A stretch of DNA of 64,000 nt from Flagellimonas pacifica. Lineage in GTDB: Bacteria > Bacteroidota > Bacteroidia > Flavobacteriales > Flavobacteriaceae. The stretch covers positions 744,001 through 808,000 of the forward strand of contig NZ_OBEH01000001.1 in assembly GCF_900215465.1 (NCBI RefSeq). The letters are read 5' to 3'. A program made the translations under genes and the position numbers. Shown here one piece after another: positions 55,194 through 62,658 of the stretch (position 1 is its first letter; every line of letters starts with the position of its first letter). Below the pieces are notes generated by a model, which was not told the DNA's origin, did not search any database, and saw only the letters and a list, made by a program, of their open reading frames with translations.

Positions 55194-56126
55194 ATGATTT
55201 CAAGATTTTTCGGGAAAACAAAACCAATAAATTATATTGTTTTATCCGGCTTTCTCTTCCTTTTTTATTGTGAGTTCTTGTTTTTTGGTTCTGGTCGGGG
55301 ACTTTCCCTGGATACGCTCCCTATAGAATCGCTGGTTCTTGGAACACTGTTAATTTCCATTTATATTATCAGTAGAATAGTCGATGTTGAGAAAGTCACA
55401 AGCCTTAGTTCATTTGCAATTTTATTTTTCACACTCCTTTTGGTTGCATTTTCTGAAGTTCTGGACGATAGAAATGCCATTTTCGCCAACTTTTTTTTGT
55501 TGTTGGCCATTTGGAGATTGCTCGCTATTAAATCGGTTCGAAATGTAAAGCATAAGATATTTGATGCCTCTCTTTTAATATGTTTGGCAAGCTTTTTTTA
55601 TGATTGGGCATTGATTTTTTTGATTCTTGTCTTTGTGGCCATTAATGTTTATGATAGAAAACCAGCTAAAAACTGGATGGTTCCCTTTGCTGCCATACTA
55701 ACACTACTGTTATTGTCTTTTGCCATTTTCAGATTAAGTGGTTGGCCAGGTTTTTATGAAGAACATTATCAATTCACGATTGACTTTTTATCAAATGATT
55801 TTTTTGGACAATCGGGAATTGTAAAACTTTTGATTTATGTTTCCTTAATGCTATTGGTGATGTTTCTGGTTTTTTTGAAGGTGAGGAAACAGGGCGGTGG
55901 CAAATTGATTTTGTTGCGCATGGTTTTTTTGGCGTTTATTTTAGGAACGATCATGATATTTTTTAAGTATGATGAAGCATCTCCTGTATTGGTCACTTTT
56001 TTTCCGGCTGCAGTTTTTTTGACCAATTATTTGGAAGCCATAAAGAAAACCAAGCTTAAGGAATTGGTTGTGGGAATTTGTCTTGTGCTTTCATTCTTGC
56101 TTTTTGTGTTAGAACTTAACCTGTAA
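55194..56126 (+). CDS. Polytopic membrane protein, DUF6427-like
   Basis: 310 aa, with about 9 hydrophobic helices (e.g. YIVLSGFLFLFYCEFLFFG, FAILFFTLLLVAFSEVL, LLIYVSLMLLVMFLVFL, LVVGICLVLSFLLFVLEL). The NVYDRKPAKNWMVPF segment between helices is characteristic of the flavobacterial family that I remember as DUF6427 (number from memory). Function unknown. Divergent from the small DUF6341-like gene and upstream of DUF4254/GT9. Confidence 0.75.
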   Translation: MISRFFGKTKPINYIVLSGFLFLFYCEFLFFGSGRGLSLDTLPIESLVLGTLLISIYIISRIVDVEKVTSLSSFAILFFTLLLVAFSEVLDDRNAIFANFFLLLAIWRLLAIKSVRNVKHKIFDASLLICLASFFYDWALIFLILVFVAINVYDRKPAKNWMVPFAAILTLLLLSFAIFRLSGWPGFYEEHYQFTIDFLSNDFFGQSGIVKLLIYVSLMLLVMFLVFLKVRKQGGGKLILLRMVFLAFILGTIMIFFKYDEASPVLVTFFPAAVFLTNYLEAIKKTKLKELVVGICLVLSFLLFVLELNL

Positions 56127-56138
56127 AGGATAAAGCAA

Positions 56139-56146
56139 TATCTTTG
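56139..56146 (+). promoter_or_regulatory. Candidate -7 box for the DUF4254 gene (TATCTTTG)
   Basis: Exact TAnnTTTG match 16 nt before the ATG at 56163. Confidence 0.5.
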
Positions 56147-56162
56147 TCCCAAATTTACACTC

Positions 56163-56768
56163 ATGTTCAGTTCTTTTGCCTTTGAAATCTTTCAGAAGAG
56201 TATAGACACCTATCATGTCAAGGATGATGTTTATCAAGAGTTTGAAAATCCTTATCCAAAGGATAAAGTGGAGCACCTACTTTATAGAAAAAATTGGATT
56301 GACACGGTACAGTGGCATTATGAAGACATTATCCGCGACCCAAATATTAATCCGACGGATGCTTTGGTTTTAAAACGAAAGATTGATGCCAGCAATCAAG
56401 ATAGAACCGACTTGGTGGAATATATCGACAGTTATTTTTTGGATAAGTACAAAAATGTTGAGGTGAGTTCCAATGCTACCATAAATACCGAAAGCCCGGC
56501 CTGGGCAATTGATAGGCTTTCCATTTTGGCCTTGAAAGTATATCACATGCAAGAGGAGGTAGATCGCACTGACGCCCCTGCAGAACATATAGAAAAGTGC
56601 AGCAAAAAACTGGCTGTGCTTTTGGAACAAAAAAAGGACCTTTCCGCCGCCATTGATCAATTGTTGGAAGATATTAAAGCAGGAAACAAGTACATGAAAG
56701 TCTATAAACAGATGAAAATGTACAACGATGATGAGCTAAACCCGGTACTTCGTGGACAAAAAGGGTAA
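56163..56768 (+). CDS. DUF4254 family protein
   Basis: 201 aa, soluble and mainly helical. Features: LYRKNWIDTVQWHYEDIIRD, KIDASNQDRTDLVEYIDSYF, SPAWAIDRLSILALKVYHM and a C-terminal helix pair. These match the DUF4254 family, which I know to sit beside glycosyltransferase family 9 genes in Bacteroidota. Function unknown; a link with LPS core synthesis is inferred from the fixed neighbour. The stop overlaps the GT9 start by 17 nt. Confidence 0.85.
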   Translation: MFSSFAFEIFQKSIDTYHVKDDVYQEFENPYPKDKVEHLLYRKNWIDTVQWHYEDIIRDPNINPTDALVLKRKIDASNQDRTDLVEYIDSYFLDKYKNVEVSSNATINTESPAWAIDRLSILALKVYHMQEEVDRTDAPAEHIEKCSKKLAVLLEQKKDLSAAIDQLLEDIKAGNKYMKVYKQMKMYNDDELNPVLRGQKG

Positions 56769-57801
56769 ACAAACCCATATTCTGATCATTCGTCTGTCTG
56801 CTATGGGCGATGTTGCTATGACCGTTCCCGTTTTGAGGGCAGTGCTAGATCAACATCCACAAGCAAAAGTTACGGTTCTTACCAAAAAACCATTTCTCCC
56901 CATTTTCTCAGAATTGGAAAATGTTGATGTTTTTGAGGCAGATGTCAAAAAAAGACATAAAGGACTGGTTGGATTATGGAGATTGTACAAAGAGCTCAAA
57001 ACACTCCGAATTGATGCGATTGCAGATTTACACAATGTGCTGAGAAGTAGGGTTCTTCAAAAATATTTTGGATTGGGCAAAACTCCGTTTGCGCAAGTGC
57101 ATAAGGGCAGGACAGAGAAAAAGGCACTGACCAGAACCAAGAATAAAATGTTCAAGCAATTAAAAAGTACACATCAACGCTATGCTGATGTATTTGCTGA
57201 ACTCGGTTTTCCTGTTGATTTGAAAAAAGCGAAACTTTTGGAGCGTGTACAACTTTCGGACAAAGTTCTGAAACTGGTACAACAAGACGCTAAAAAATGG
57301 GTGGGAATCGCCCCCTTTGCAGCTCATGAGGGTAAAATGTATCCGTTGCACTTGATGAGGGGCGTAATCCAAGAACTAAACAATACCAATAGGTATAAAA
57401 TTTTATTGTTTGGCGGCGGAACCAAAGAAATTCAGCAGTTGGAAGGTATTGCCAGTGAAGGAGAGAATGTTTTGAACATGGCCGGTAAGCTAAATCTTTC
57501 GGAAGAACTGTCGCTGATTTCAAACCTGGATATAATGTTGTCCATGGATAGTGGCAATGCACATTTAGCAGCCAATTATGCAATTCCGGTGGTTACGCTT
57601 TGGGGAGTTACACATCCTTTTGCTGGATTTTATCCCTTCGGTCAGCCAATGGATAATGCCTTGATCGCTGACCGAGAGCGTTTTCCATTGATTCCTACTT
57701 CGGTTTACGGCAATAAATTGCCCAAAGGATACGAATCCACAATGGAAACCATTGAGCCCCAGCGGGTGATGGACAAGATTACCGCCATATTGGAGCGTTA
57801 G
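56752..57801 (+). CDS. Glycosyltransferase family 9 (heptosyltransferase-like)
   Basis: 349 aa from a GTG start at 56752, which puts HILIIRLSAMGDVAMTVPVL near the N-terminus as in the ADP-heptose:LPS heptosyltransferase family. Further motifs: IDAIADLHNVLRSRVLQKYF, WVGIAPFAAHEGKMYPL, ILLFGGGTKEIQQLE and MLSMDSGNAHLAANYAIPVV followed by LWG. Probably adds a sugar (heptose or other) to the LPS core on the cytoplasmic face. Translationally coupled with DUF4254 (17-nt overlap). The last four bases overlap the convergent TetR gene. Confidence 0.88.
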   Translation: MDKKGKQTHILIIRLSAMGDVAMTVPVLRAVLDQHPQAKVTVLTKKPFLPIFSELENVDVFEADVKKRHKGLVGLWRLYKELKTLRIDAIADLHNVLRSRVLQKYFGLGKTPFAQVHKGRTEKKALTRTKNKMFKQLKSTHQRYADVFAELGFPVDLKKAKLLERVQLSDKVLKLVQQDAKKWVGIAPFAAHEGKMYPLHLMRGVIQELNNTNRYKILLFGGGTKEIQQLEGIASEGENVLNMAGKLNLSEELSLISNLDIMLSMDSGNAHLAANYAIPVVTLWGVTHPFAGFYPFGQPMDNALIADRERFPLIPTSVYGNKLPKGYESTMETIEPQRVMDKITAILER

Positions 57802-58415
57802 GCCACCACTTGCCTTTCCGTAATGGAATTGAAATAATGTTTTAGCTGCTGCAGATACTGGTATTTTAATTGTCTACCGTTGTTTTCTGATAATAAAGAG
57901 CGCATACCTAAATAAGAAGCAATAATATAGGTGGCAACGCCTTCGCAATCAATATGGCGAGCTATGTGACCATCAATTTTTCCATTTTTTAAGACAGAAA
58001 CCAGATTTACTTCCCAAACTTTAAGAATGTCCTTTAAATAGGAGCTTATTTCAGTGTTTCGCTTGTTAAATTCGGTCATAAAATCATGCAACATAAAGCC
58101 ATAGGCCATTTCGTTGCTTTTACCGGGCTCCAGGGCATTTTCCAAACTGTCCACGATGGCATGTAATGGATTCTCATTTACGTTCAAAGGTTCCACCAGT
58201 AAGGCATATACCTTTTGCACAATCAGGTTTTGAATTATGCTGATAAAATAATCCTCTTTGGATTTAAAGTGATGGTAAAAAGCACCCTTGGAAAGTGACA
58301 ATTCTTTCAAGATGTCATCCAAACTAGTATTATAATAACCTTTCGCATGAAAGATTTCAAGGCCCATTGCATGTAATCGGTGCATGGTTTCGCGTTTTTT
58401 TAGGTTTCGTTCCAT
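57798..58415 (-). CDS. TetR/AcrR-family transcriptional repressor
   Basis: 205 aa from the ATG at 58415 (MERNLKKRETMHRLHAMGLE). An upstream in-frame ATG at 58436 gives 212 aa. The N-terminal TetR HTH is typical: GLEIFHAKGYYNTSLDDILK, then ELSLSKGAFYHHFKSKEDYF. The helical C-terminal ligand domain is specific to the protein, with no ligand recognised. Probably binds the ACCGAC-N6-GTCGGT palindromes at 58565 and 60051 and weaker sites at 58437 and 59934. Site 58437 directly adjoins its own start, consistent with autoregulation (inference). Convergent with GT9, overlapping by 4 nt. Confidence 0.9.
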   Translation of the reverse strand: MERNLKKRETMHRLHAMGLEIFHAKGYYNTSLDDILKELSLSKGAFYHHFKSKEDYFISIIQNLIVQKVYALLVEPLNVNENPLHAIVDSLENALEPGKSNEMAYGFMLHDFMTEFNKRNTEISSYLKDILKVWEVNLVSVLKNGKIDGHIARHIDCEGVATYIIASYLGMRSLLSENNGRQLKYQYLQQLKHYFNSITERQVVA

Positions 58416-58436
58416 AAGATTTGGTTTTGGGTTCAA

Positions 58437-58454
58437 TTAGACCGTTAAGTCTGT
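58437..58454. promoter_or_regulatory. Weak TetR operator-like site (TTAGAC-CGTTAA-GTCTGT)
   Basis: Same 12-bp arm spacing as the strong sites but with imperfect arms. It lies immediately before the tetR start and corresponds to the 59934 site in the duplicated control region. Confidence 0.4.
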
Positions 58455-58564
58455 TACAAAGTTTCTGCAGATCGGACCTAAACTCAAGAATCAAGGATGT
58501 ATTTGTAAGAAAAATCGGTGAAATGTGAAAAATGACCCCAAAATGGAATATGCCAAAAATGTTG

Positions 58565-58582
58565 ACCGACCATCGAGTCGGT
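58565..58582. promoter_or_regulatory. Strong TetR operator-like palindrome (ACCGAC-CATCGA-GTCGGT)
   Basis: Perfect 6-bp arms around a 6-bp centre, a size and form typical of TetR/AcrR operators, in the divergent region next to the tetR gene. Confidence 0.7.
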
Positions 58583-58796
58583 TTAAGCGATGTTTTTTGG
58601 GGATAAAAAACATATGTGGTTTATGAATAGGCACTTAATAAAGAAAGCAAAGTTGTCTTGGATAAGTTTCTGATAAATTAATCCGGTAATTCGGCTTTTG
58701 TTGCTGGCATAAAATTTCCGAACTTAACCTATAATTTACCAAAACTGACCAGGTCTAATTTGTTGTCTGAAAAATGAAACTAACGTGAGTTCAAGT

Positions 58797-59897
58797 ATGA
58801 AATTCCATTTTCTGTATACCATAATATCTATTGCTTTGTGTTCAAGGCTACTTATATCATGTGCGCAAAAACCTTCTGAAACTATTGAGATCAGAGGTGT
58901 TTATGGAAGTCCCAAACCTTTCTGGGATAAAGAACTCAATCTTCATGACCTTGGTGTTAACTCCATTTTTGTCCATAGTGGCTCCATTGATCATGATATG
59001 GTCAAGAGGGCAAAGGCCGAAGGATTATCAGTTTATGCTGAATTTGCCACCTTGAATGGCAAAAACTATGTGGAGAAGTATCCTGAGGCGTGGGCAATCA
59101 ATGAAAAAGGCGAAAAAGTGGAAGCTGCCTCATGGTTTATGGGAGCATGTCCAACCGAACCTGGATTTAGGCAATATCGTTTTGAGCAGTTAAGGAAGCT
59201 ACTTCTTGAGTATGACTTGGACGGCGTTTGGATGGACTATGTGCATTGGCATGCTCAATTTGAGGATCTGGAACCCATTTTGCCCGAAACCTGCTTTTGC
59301 CACCATTGTCTGAAAACATTTTCAAAAGATTCCGAAATTGAAGTTCCTGATGGCACTATTCCTCAAAAAGCAGATTGGATACTGAACAATCAGGACAATG
59401 CATGGCGCGAATGGCGATGTAAGGTAATATATGATTGGACTTTTGAAATGAAAAGCATCATCAAGGAAATTAAACCAGAGGCACTTCTCGGACTTTATCA
59501 TTGTCCGTGGAATGATAATGAGTTTGATAATGCACGGTATCGCATTTTAGGATTGGACTATGACCTGTTAAAAGAAACCATAGATGTATTTTCCCCTATG
59601 GTATACCACGGAAGAATGGAAAGAGACCCTAATTGGGTAAAAGAGAATATAGAGTGGTTCAGCAATCGATTAAATATAAAAAAGAATGCTTATCCAAAAG
59701 TATGGCCCATTGTTCAAGCACATAATAGTCCAGGTGTTGTTTCCAAAGAAGAATTTGAAATTGTGTTAAAGGGGGGATTGGCAGGAGAATCTAGTGGAGT
59801 TATGATGTTTACCACTTCTGCCGTGGCGGAAGACAAGGATAAAATTGCAGTAATGAAAAAGATATATACCAACTTAAGGGAAAAATCTACTGATTAG
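58797..59897 (+). CDS. Lipoprotein with TIM-barrel, glycoside-hydrolase-like domain
   Basis: 366 aa from the ATG at 58797; a GTG four codons upstream is an alternative. The lipoprotein signal ends at LLISCAQ (lipid-attachment Cys near residue 22). The rest looks like a (beta/alpha)8 barrel: IRGVYGSPKPFWDKEL, GVNSIFVHSGSIDHDMVKRA, GLSVYAEFATLNGKNY, LDGVWMDYVHWHAQFEDLEP, the cysteine motif TCFCHHCLKTFS, LGLYHCPWNDNEFD and VDVFSPMVYHGRM. Asp in WMDYVHW and acidic residues at strand ends suit a glycoside-hydrolase-type site. I cannot name a family or substrate. Likely repressed by the TetR protein through the site at 58565. GT9/LPS genes are on the other side of tetR. Confidence 0.65.
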   Translation: MKFHFLYTIISIALCSRLLISCAQKPSETIEIRGVYGSPKPFWDKELNLHDLGVNSIFVHSGSIDHDMVKRAKAEGLSVYAEFATLNGKNYVEKYPEAWAINEKGEKVEAASWFMGACPTEPGFRQYRFEQLRKLLLEYDLDGVWMDYVHWHAQFEDLEPILPETCFCHHCLKTFSKDSEIEVPDGTIPQKADWILNNQDNAWREWRCKVIYDWTFEMKSIIKEIKPEALLGLYHCPWNDNEFDNARYRILGLDYDLLKETIDVFSPMVYHGRMERDPNWVKENIEWFSNRLNIKKNAYPKVWPIVQAHNSPGVVSKEEFEIVLKGGLAGESSGVMMFTTSAVAEDKDKIAVMKKIYTNLREKSTD

Positions 59898-59933
59898 AAC
59901 AGATTCTATACAACACTAAGGTATTTCTGCTCA

Positions 59934-59951
59934 ACCGACCAATAAGTCTGT
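59934..59951. promoter_or_regulatory. TetR operator-like site (ACCGAC-CAATAA-GTCTGT)
   Basis: One mismatch from the ACCGAC-N6-GTCGGT palindrome; upstream element of duplicated control region copy B. Confidence 0.5.
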
Positions 59952-60050
59952 TCTAAAATTTCTTTGGATTGATTCTAAACTCTATATTCAGGGATGTATA
60001 TGTAAGAAAAATCGGTGAAATGATTAAAAAGTAATGTTATAAAAATACCG

Positions 60051-60068
60051 ACCGACCTGTTGGTCGGT
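60051..60068. promoter_or_regulatory. Strong TetR operator-like palindrome (ACCGAC-CTGTTG-GTCGGT)
   Basis: Perfect arms, extended to 7 bp (ACCGACC / GGTCGGT), with a further overlapping ACCG half just left. Same geometry as the site at 58565. Confidence 0.7.
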
Positions 60069-60227
60069 TTAAGCACTTCTTTTAAGGATGGAAAACAGGA
60101 GAATTGCACCATTTCGAGTTGGATATTGAATTCAGCAATCTAGAATTTCATTAATGTTTGACAATATGCGTAACAAAAACTTAAGTCTCCCGTCTCATTA
60201 CCAATATATTAGTTAAATACCATAATT

Positions 60228-60758
60228 ATGAAATCAATATTGACCAATAAGGCTCTCGCAGCCGTTGCAGCGTTCATTTTAACTTCTGTGTTTGTTCTTT
60301 GGGAGCACTTTAACGGCGGAGTAATTACCCATCATTTGCTTGCTAGAGAAGATCTGCCAGGTGTTTCTAACTTGTGGGGGTTATTGACCATTCCCCTTTT
60401 GTCTTGGTTGACAGTATTTTTGGTACAGAAACGTCGAGAGAAGAAAATAAAATCAGAATTGGATATCGGGGATTTTGAAAACAAGGTCCTGAAACATTTT
60501 TTGGGAGCTCTCATATTTGGTTTAATAGCATCATTGCAATGGGAGCTTAACTTTGATAGTATTTTGCAATACTATATTCTTCTCCCAATTCTTGTTGCTT
60601 TCTATAAACCCGTTCACCTACCGGAGTGTTTATTGGGATTTGTAATTGGAATGTTATTTACGTTTGGAGGAATATTGCCAATTATTGTAGGAGTGGTTTT
60701 ATTGATAATATGCTTTTTGGTAAATAAGTTGGTACAAACGCTTAAAAATTTATTTTAG
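60228..60758 (+). CDS. Hypothetical membrane protein, predicted TetR target
   Basis: 176 aa with about five membrane helices (ALAAVAAFILTSVFVLWEHF, LWGLLTIPLLSWLTVFLV, HFLGALIFGLIASLQWEL, ILQYYILLPILVAFY, IIVGVVLLIICFLVNKLV). Layout of helices and the HFNGGVITHHLLAREDLPG loop resemble small polytopic proteins of unknown function. It follows duplicated control region B, so it probably belongs to the regulon of the TetR gene at 57798. No efflux-pump signature is seen. Confidence 0.7.
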   Translation: MKSILTNKALAAVAAFILTSVFVLWEHFNGGVITHHLLAREDLPGVSNLWGLLTIPLLSWLTVFLVQKRREKKIKSELDIGDFENKVLKHFLGALIFGLIASLQWELNFDSILQYYILLPILVAFYKPVHLPECLLGFVIGMLFTFGGILPIIVGVVLLIICFLVNKLVQTLKNLF

Positions 60759-60794
60759 TCCAAAGTTGATTGAATAAGGTGTTTGTCAACCCAA

Positions 60795-60826
60795 AAAAGC
60801 TGCCCATCATTTTTTGTTGGGCTTTT
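60795..60826 (+). terminator. Possible weak terminator after the small membrane protein
   Basis: AAAAGC-TGCCCA and TGGGC-TTTT can pair around an 11-nt loop, followed by a short T run. The stem is short and interrupted. Confidence 0.4.
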
Positions 60827-60861
60827 AATCCGAAAACCAATAACTTCACTTATCGGTCGAT

Positions 60862-61707
60862 ATGGTTGGCAAAGCGTGTCATATTTTAAATGTTACCACT
60901 AATTTGAGAAGACTATTTATCATAGGAATAATTTTAAGCTTTTTGTCTTGTAATTTATCGGGCAAAAAACCTGAATCACAAAAGGACAAGGAAATGTTTG
61001 GATTGTTTAAGAAAAAAACTGGAAAGAAAACAGAAGTAATTTCTCATGCCGATTACAACCTGATTTTTGAAAATAAAGAAGTAGAAAACACACCAATTGA
61101 ATTACTCAAAATCGGGGACTTAAATGTTCCAAGCGGCGAAATAGTTGTTTGCGACCCATTAGTCTATTCTGATACACCACCGTTAACCAAGAAAGTTAAA
61201 CCGGGTAAATACCCAGTAAAAATTTATGTTGCGAAGACAAAAGATTCAGGAGACAGGTATGCGATTGCAAAACTAGAGTTCAGTAACAAGAAAGCTGAAA
61301 AATGGATTATGGCATTAAGAGCTGAGGATGATATTAACGAACTGATTGACGAAGCAGATTATTTTGGATTTCCTGTTGATGCAGGATTAGGAGGGTTTTA
61401 TGACTTTCGATCAGGACAAGAATACCAGAAATTTGAGTCTGATTTTATGAAAACAAATCCGGAAGGAAATATTTATGATGACTTTTTTGCTGCAGAATTT
61501 AAAAAGAACGCGAAAGACCAAAATGACCCAAAGGACATAGGAGATTGGATAAACTTTCAGCTTCCCAACTCTGAATTAAATATTACGATGTTTCATTCAG
61601 GATATGGAGATGGAACATATCCGTCATATTGGGGAATTGATAAAGAAGGAGAAATTGTATCACTTGTAATTGATTTTTTGGTACTATTGGTTCCAAAATA
61701 TGAATAA
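60862..61707 (+). CDS. DUF4241-family lipoprotein
   Basis: 281 aa from the ATG at 60862. The lipoprotein signal (RRLFIIGIILSFLSC) begins about 15 residues later, so an in-frame TTG (NLRRLF) may be the real start. The mature part has GDLNVPSGEIVVCDPLV, KVKPGKYPVKIYVAKTK, YAIAKLEFSNKKAEKWIMAL, FGFPVDAGLGGFYDFRSG and YPSYWGIDKEGEIVSLVIDF. These are the conserved blocks of DUF4241, a family of unknown function usually not lipidated as far as I know. It opens the accessory end of the window and its neighbours are not obviously related. Confidence 0.8.
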   Translation: MVGKACHILNVTTNLRRLFIIGIILSFLSCNLSGKKPESQKDKEMFGLFKKKTGKKTEVISHADYNLIFENKEVENTPIELLKIGDLNVPSGEIVVCDPLVYSDTPPLTKKVKPGKYPVKIYVAKTKDSGDRYAIAKLEFSNKKAEKWIMALRAEDDINELIDEADYFGFPVDAGLGGFYDFRSGQEYQKFESDFMKTNPEGNIYDDFFAAEFKKNAKDQNDPKDIGDWINFQLPNSELNITMFHSGYGDGTYPSYWGIDKEGEIVSLVIDFLVLLVPKYE

Positions 61708-61754
61708 CAAAAACTTCGGCAATATCAAAACCCAAAATCCCTTACCTTGCATTT

Positions 61755-62630
61755 GTGAAAGAAGAACTTAACCACCTACCAAAATCCAAACAAGAAGAAC
61801 TTGAGTTGCTCACCGAGCAGCTATCCGCCCATAAATTGGTGGAAATGGTGATTCTCTTTGGCAGTTATGCGCGTGGCAACTGGGTAGAAGATCAATATGT
61901 GGAAAAAGGCATCACCTACGAATACCGCAGCGACTTTGACATCTTGGTCGTGCTCACCCACGAGGACCTTAAACAAAAGTTCCGGATAGAGGACAAAATC
62001 AAGGCCGAATTGGTTGTTACCGGAAAAGTCACCACTCCGGTGAGCCTGATCTTTCATGGCATAAAACAACTGAATGCCTCCTTAACCATGGGCAACTACT
62101 TTTTTAGGGACATTAAAGAAGAGGGCAAAGTGCTGTACAATTCCCAAAAGTTTAAACTCGCCCATCCCAAGAAGCTGACCCCGGAGCAGTACCAACAAAA
62201 AGCACAGGACCATTTTGACCAATGGTTTAAAAGTGCAAATGAATTTGTTGAGGGCTACAATTTTTATATGAGTAGAAACAGTTTACACATTGCAGCCTTC
62301 CAGCTCCACCAAGCCACAGAGCGCTATTACACCACTATTTTGTTGGTCTTTACGGATTACCGCCCCAAGGACCATAATTTAGAAACGCTCGGTATAAAAG
62401 TGGAAATGTGCGACAAGCGCTTTGCCGTTTTCCCCAAGACCACGGACGAGGAAAAGCACCTTTTTGAGCTCCTAAAACGCGCCTACATAGATGCCCGCTA
62501 CAAAATGGACGAATACCAGATCACCAAACCCGAACTTGAATACCTCGCGGACAAAGTAGACCAGCTAAAACAGCTTGCGGAAACCATTTGCACCGAAAAG
62601 ATAGTTGGGATTGGGGGAAAGGAATCATGA
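61755..62630 (+). CDS. Fused MNT-type nucleotidyltransferase-HEPN protein
   Basis: 291 aa from a GTG start. The N-terminal nucleotidyltransferase carries MVILFGSYARGNW (GS motif) and YRSDFDILVVLTHED (DxD motif), residues ~30-75. The C-terminal half is a HEPN-type helical bundle: DHFDQWFKSANEFVEGYNFY, LHIAAFQLHQATERYYTTIL and FELLKRAYIDARYKMDEYQI. The strict RxxxxxH ribonuclease motif is not clear, so the HEPN part may be inactive as an RNase. Separate MNT and HEPN genes act as toxin-antitoxin pairs in which the MNT partner AMPylates the HEPN toxin; here both are fused in one chain. Base composition is about 48-53% GC in the blocks I counted, much above its neighbours, suggesting recent transfer. 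Confidence 0.85.
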   Translation: MKEELNHLPKSKQEELELLTEQLSAHKLVEMVILFGSYARGNWVEDQYVEKGITYEYRSDFDILVVLTHEDLKQKFRIEDKIKAELVVTGKVTTPVSLIFHGIKQLNASLTMGNYFFRDIKEEGKVLYNSQKFKLAHPKKLTPEQYQQKAQDHFDQWFKSANEFVEGYNFYMSRNSLHIAAFQLHQATERYYTTILLVFTDYRPKDHNLETLGIKVEMCDKRFAVFPKTTDEEKHLFELLKRAYIDARYKMDEYQITKPELEYLADKVDQLKQLAETICTEKIVGIGGKES

Positions 62631-62658
62631 AACCATGTTTAGCTTGTAATTTGAGAAA

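Larger units (their letters stand above)
58437..58590. repeat. Duplicated control region, copy A
   Basis: About 150 bp resembling copy B (59934-60076). Both start with a TAAGTCTGTT element, share a 22-bp identical block (58504-58525 here, 60001-60022 in B) and end in the strong palindrome followed by TTTAAGC. Copy A is the divergent spacer between tetR and the TIM-barrel lipoprotein gene. The remaining sequence up to 58796 shows no further element I can support. Confidence 0.75.
59934..60076. repeat. Duplicated control region, copy B
   Basis: Counterpart of copy A (58437-58590), here upstream of the small membrane protein gene at 60228. Identity is concentrated in three blocks: the TAAGTCTGTT element, the 22-bp block at 60001-60022 and the terminal palindrome. 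Besides these, the gap 59898-60227 holds nothing I recognise. Confidence 0.75.
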
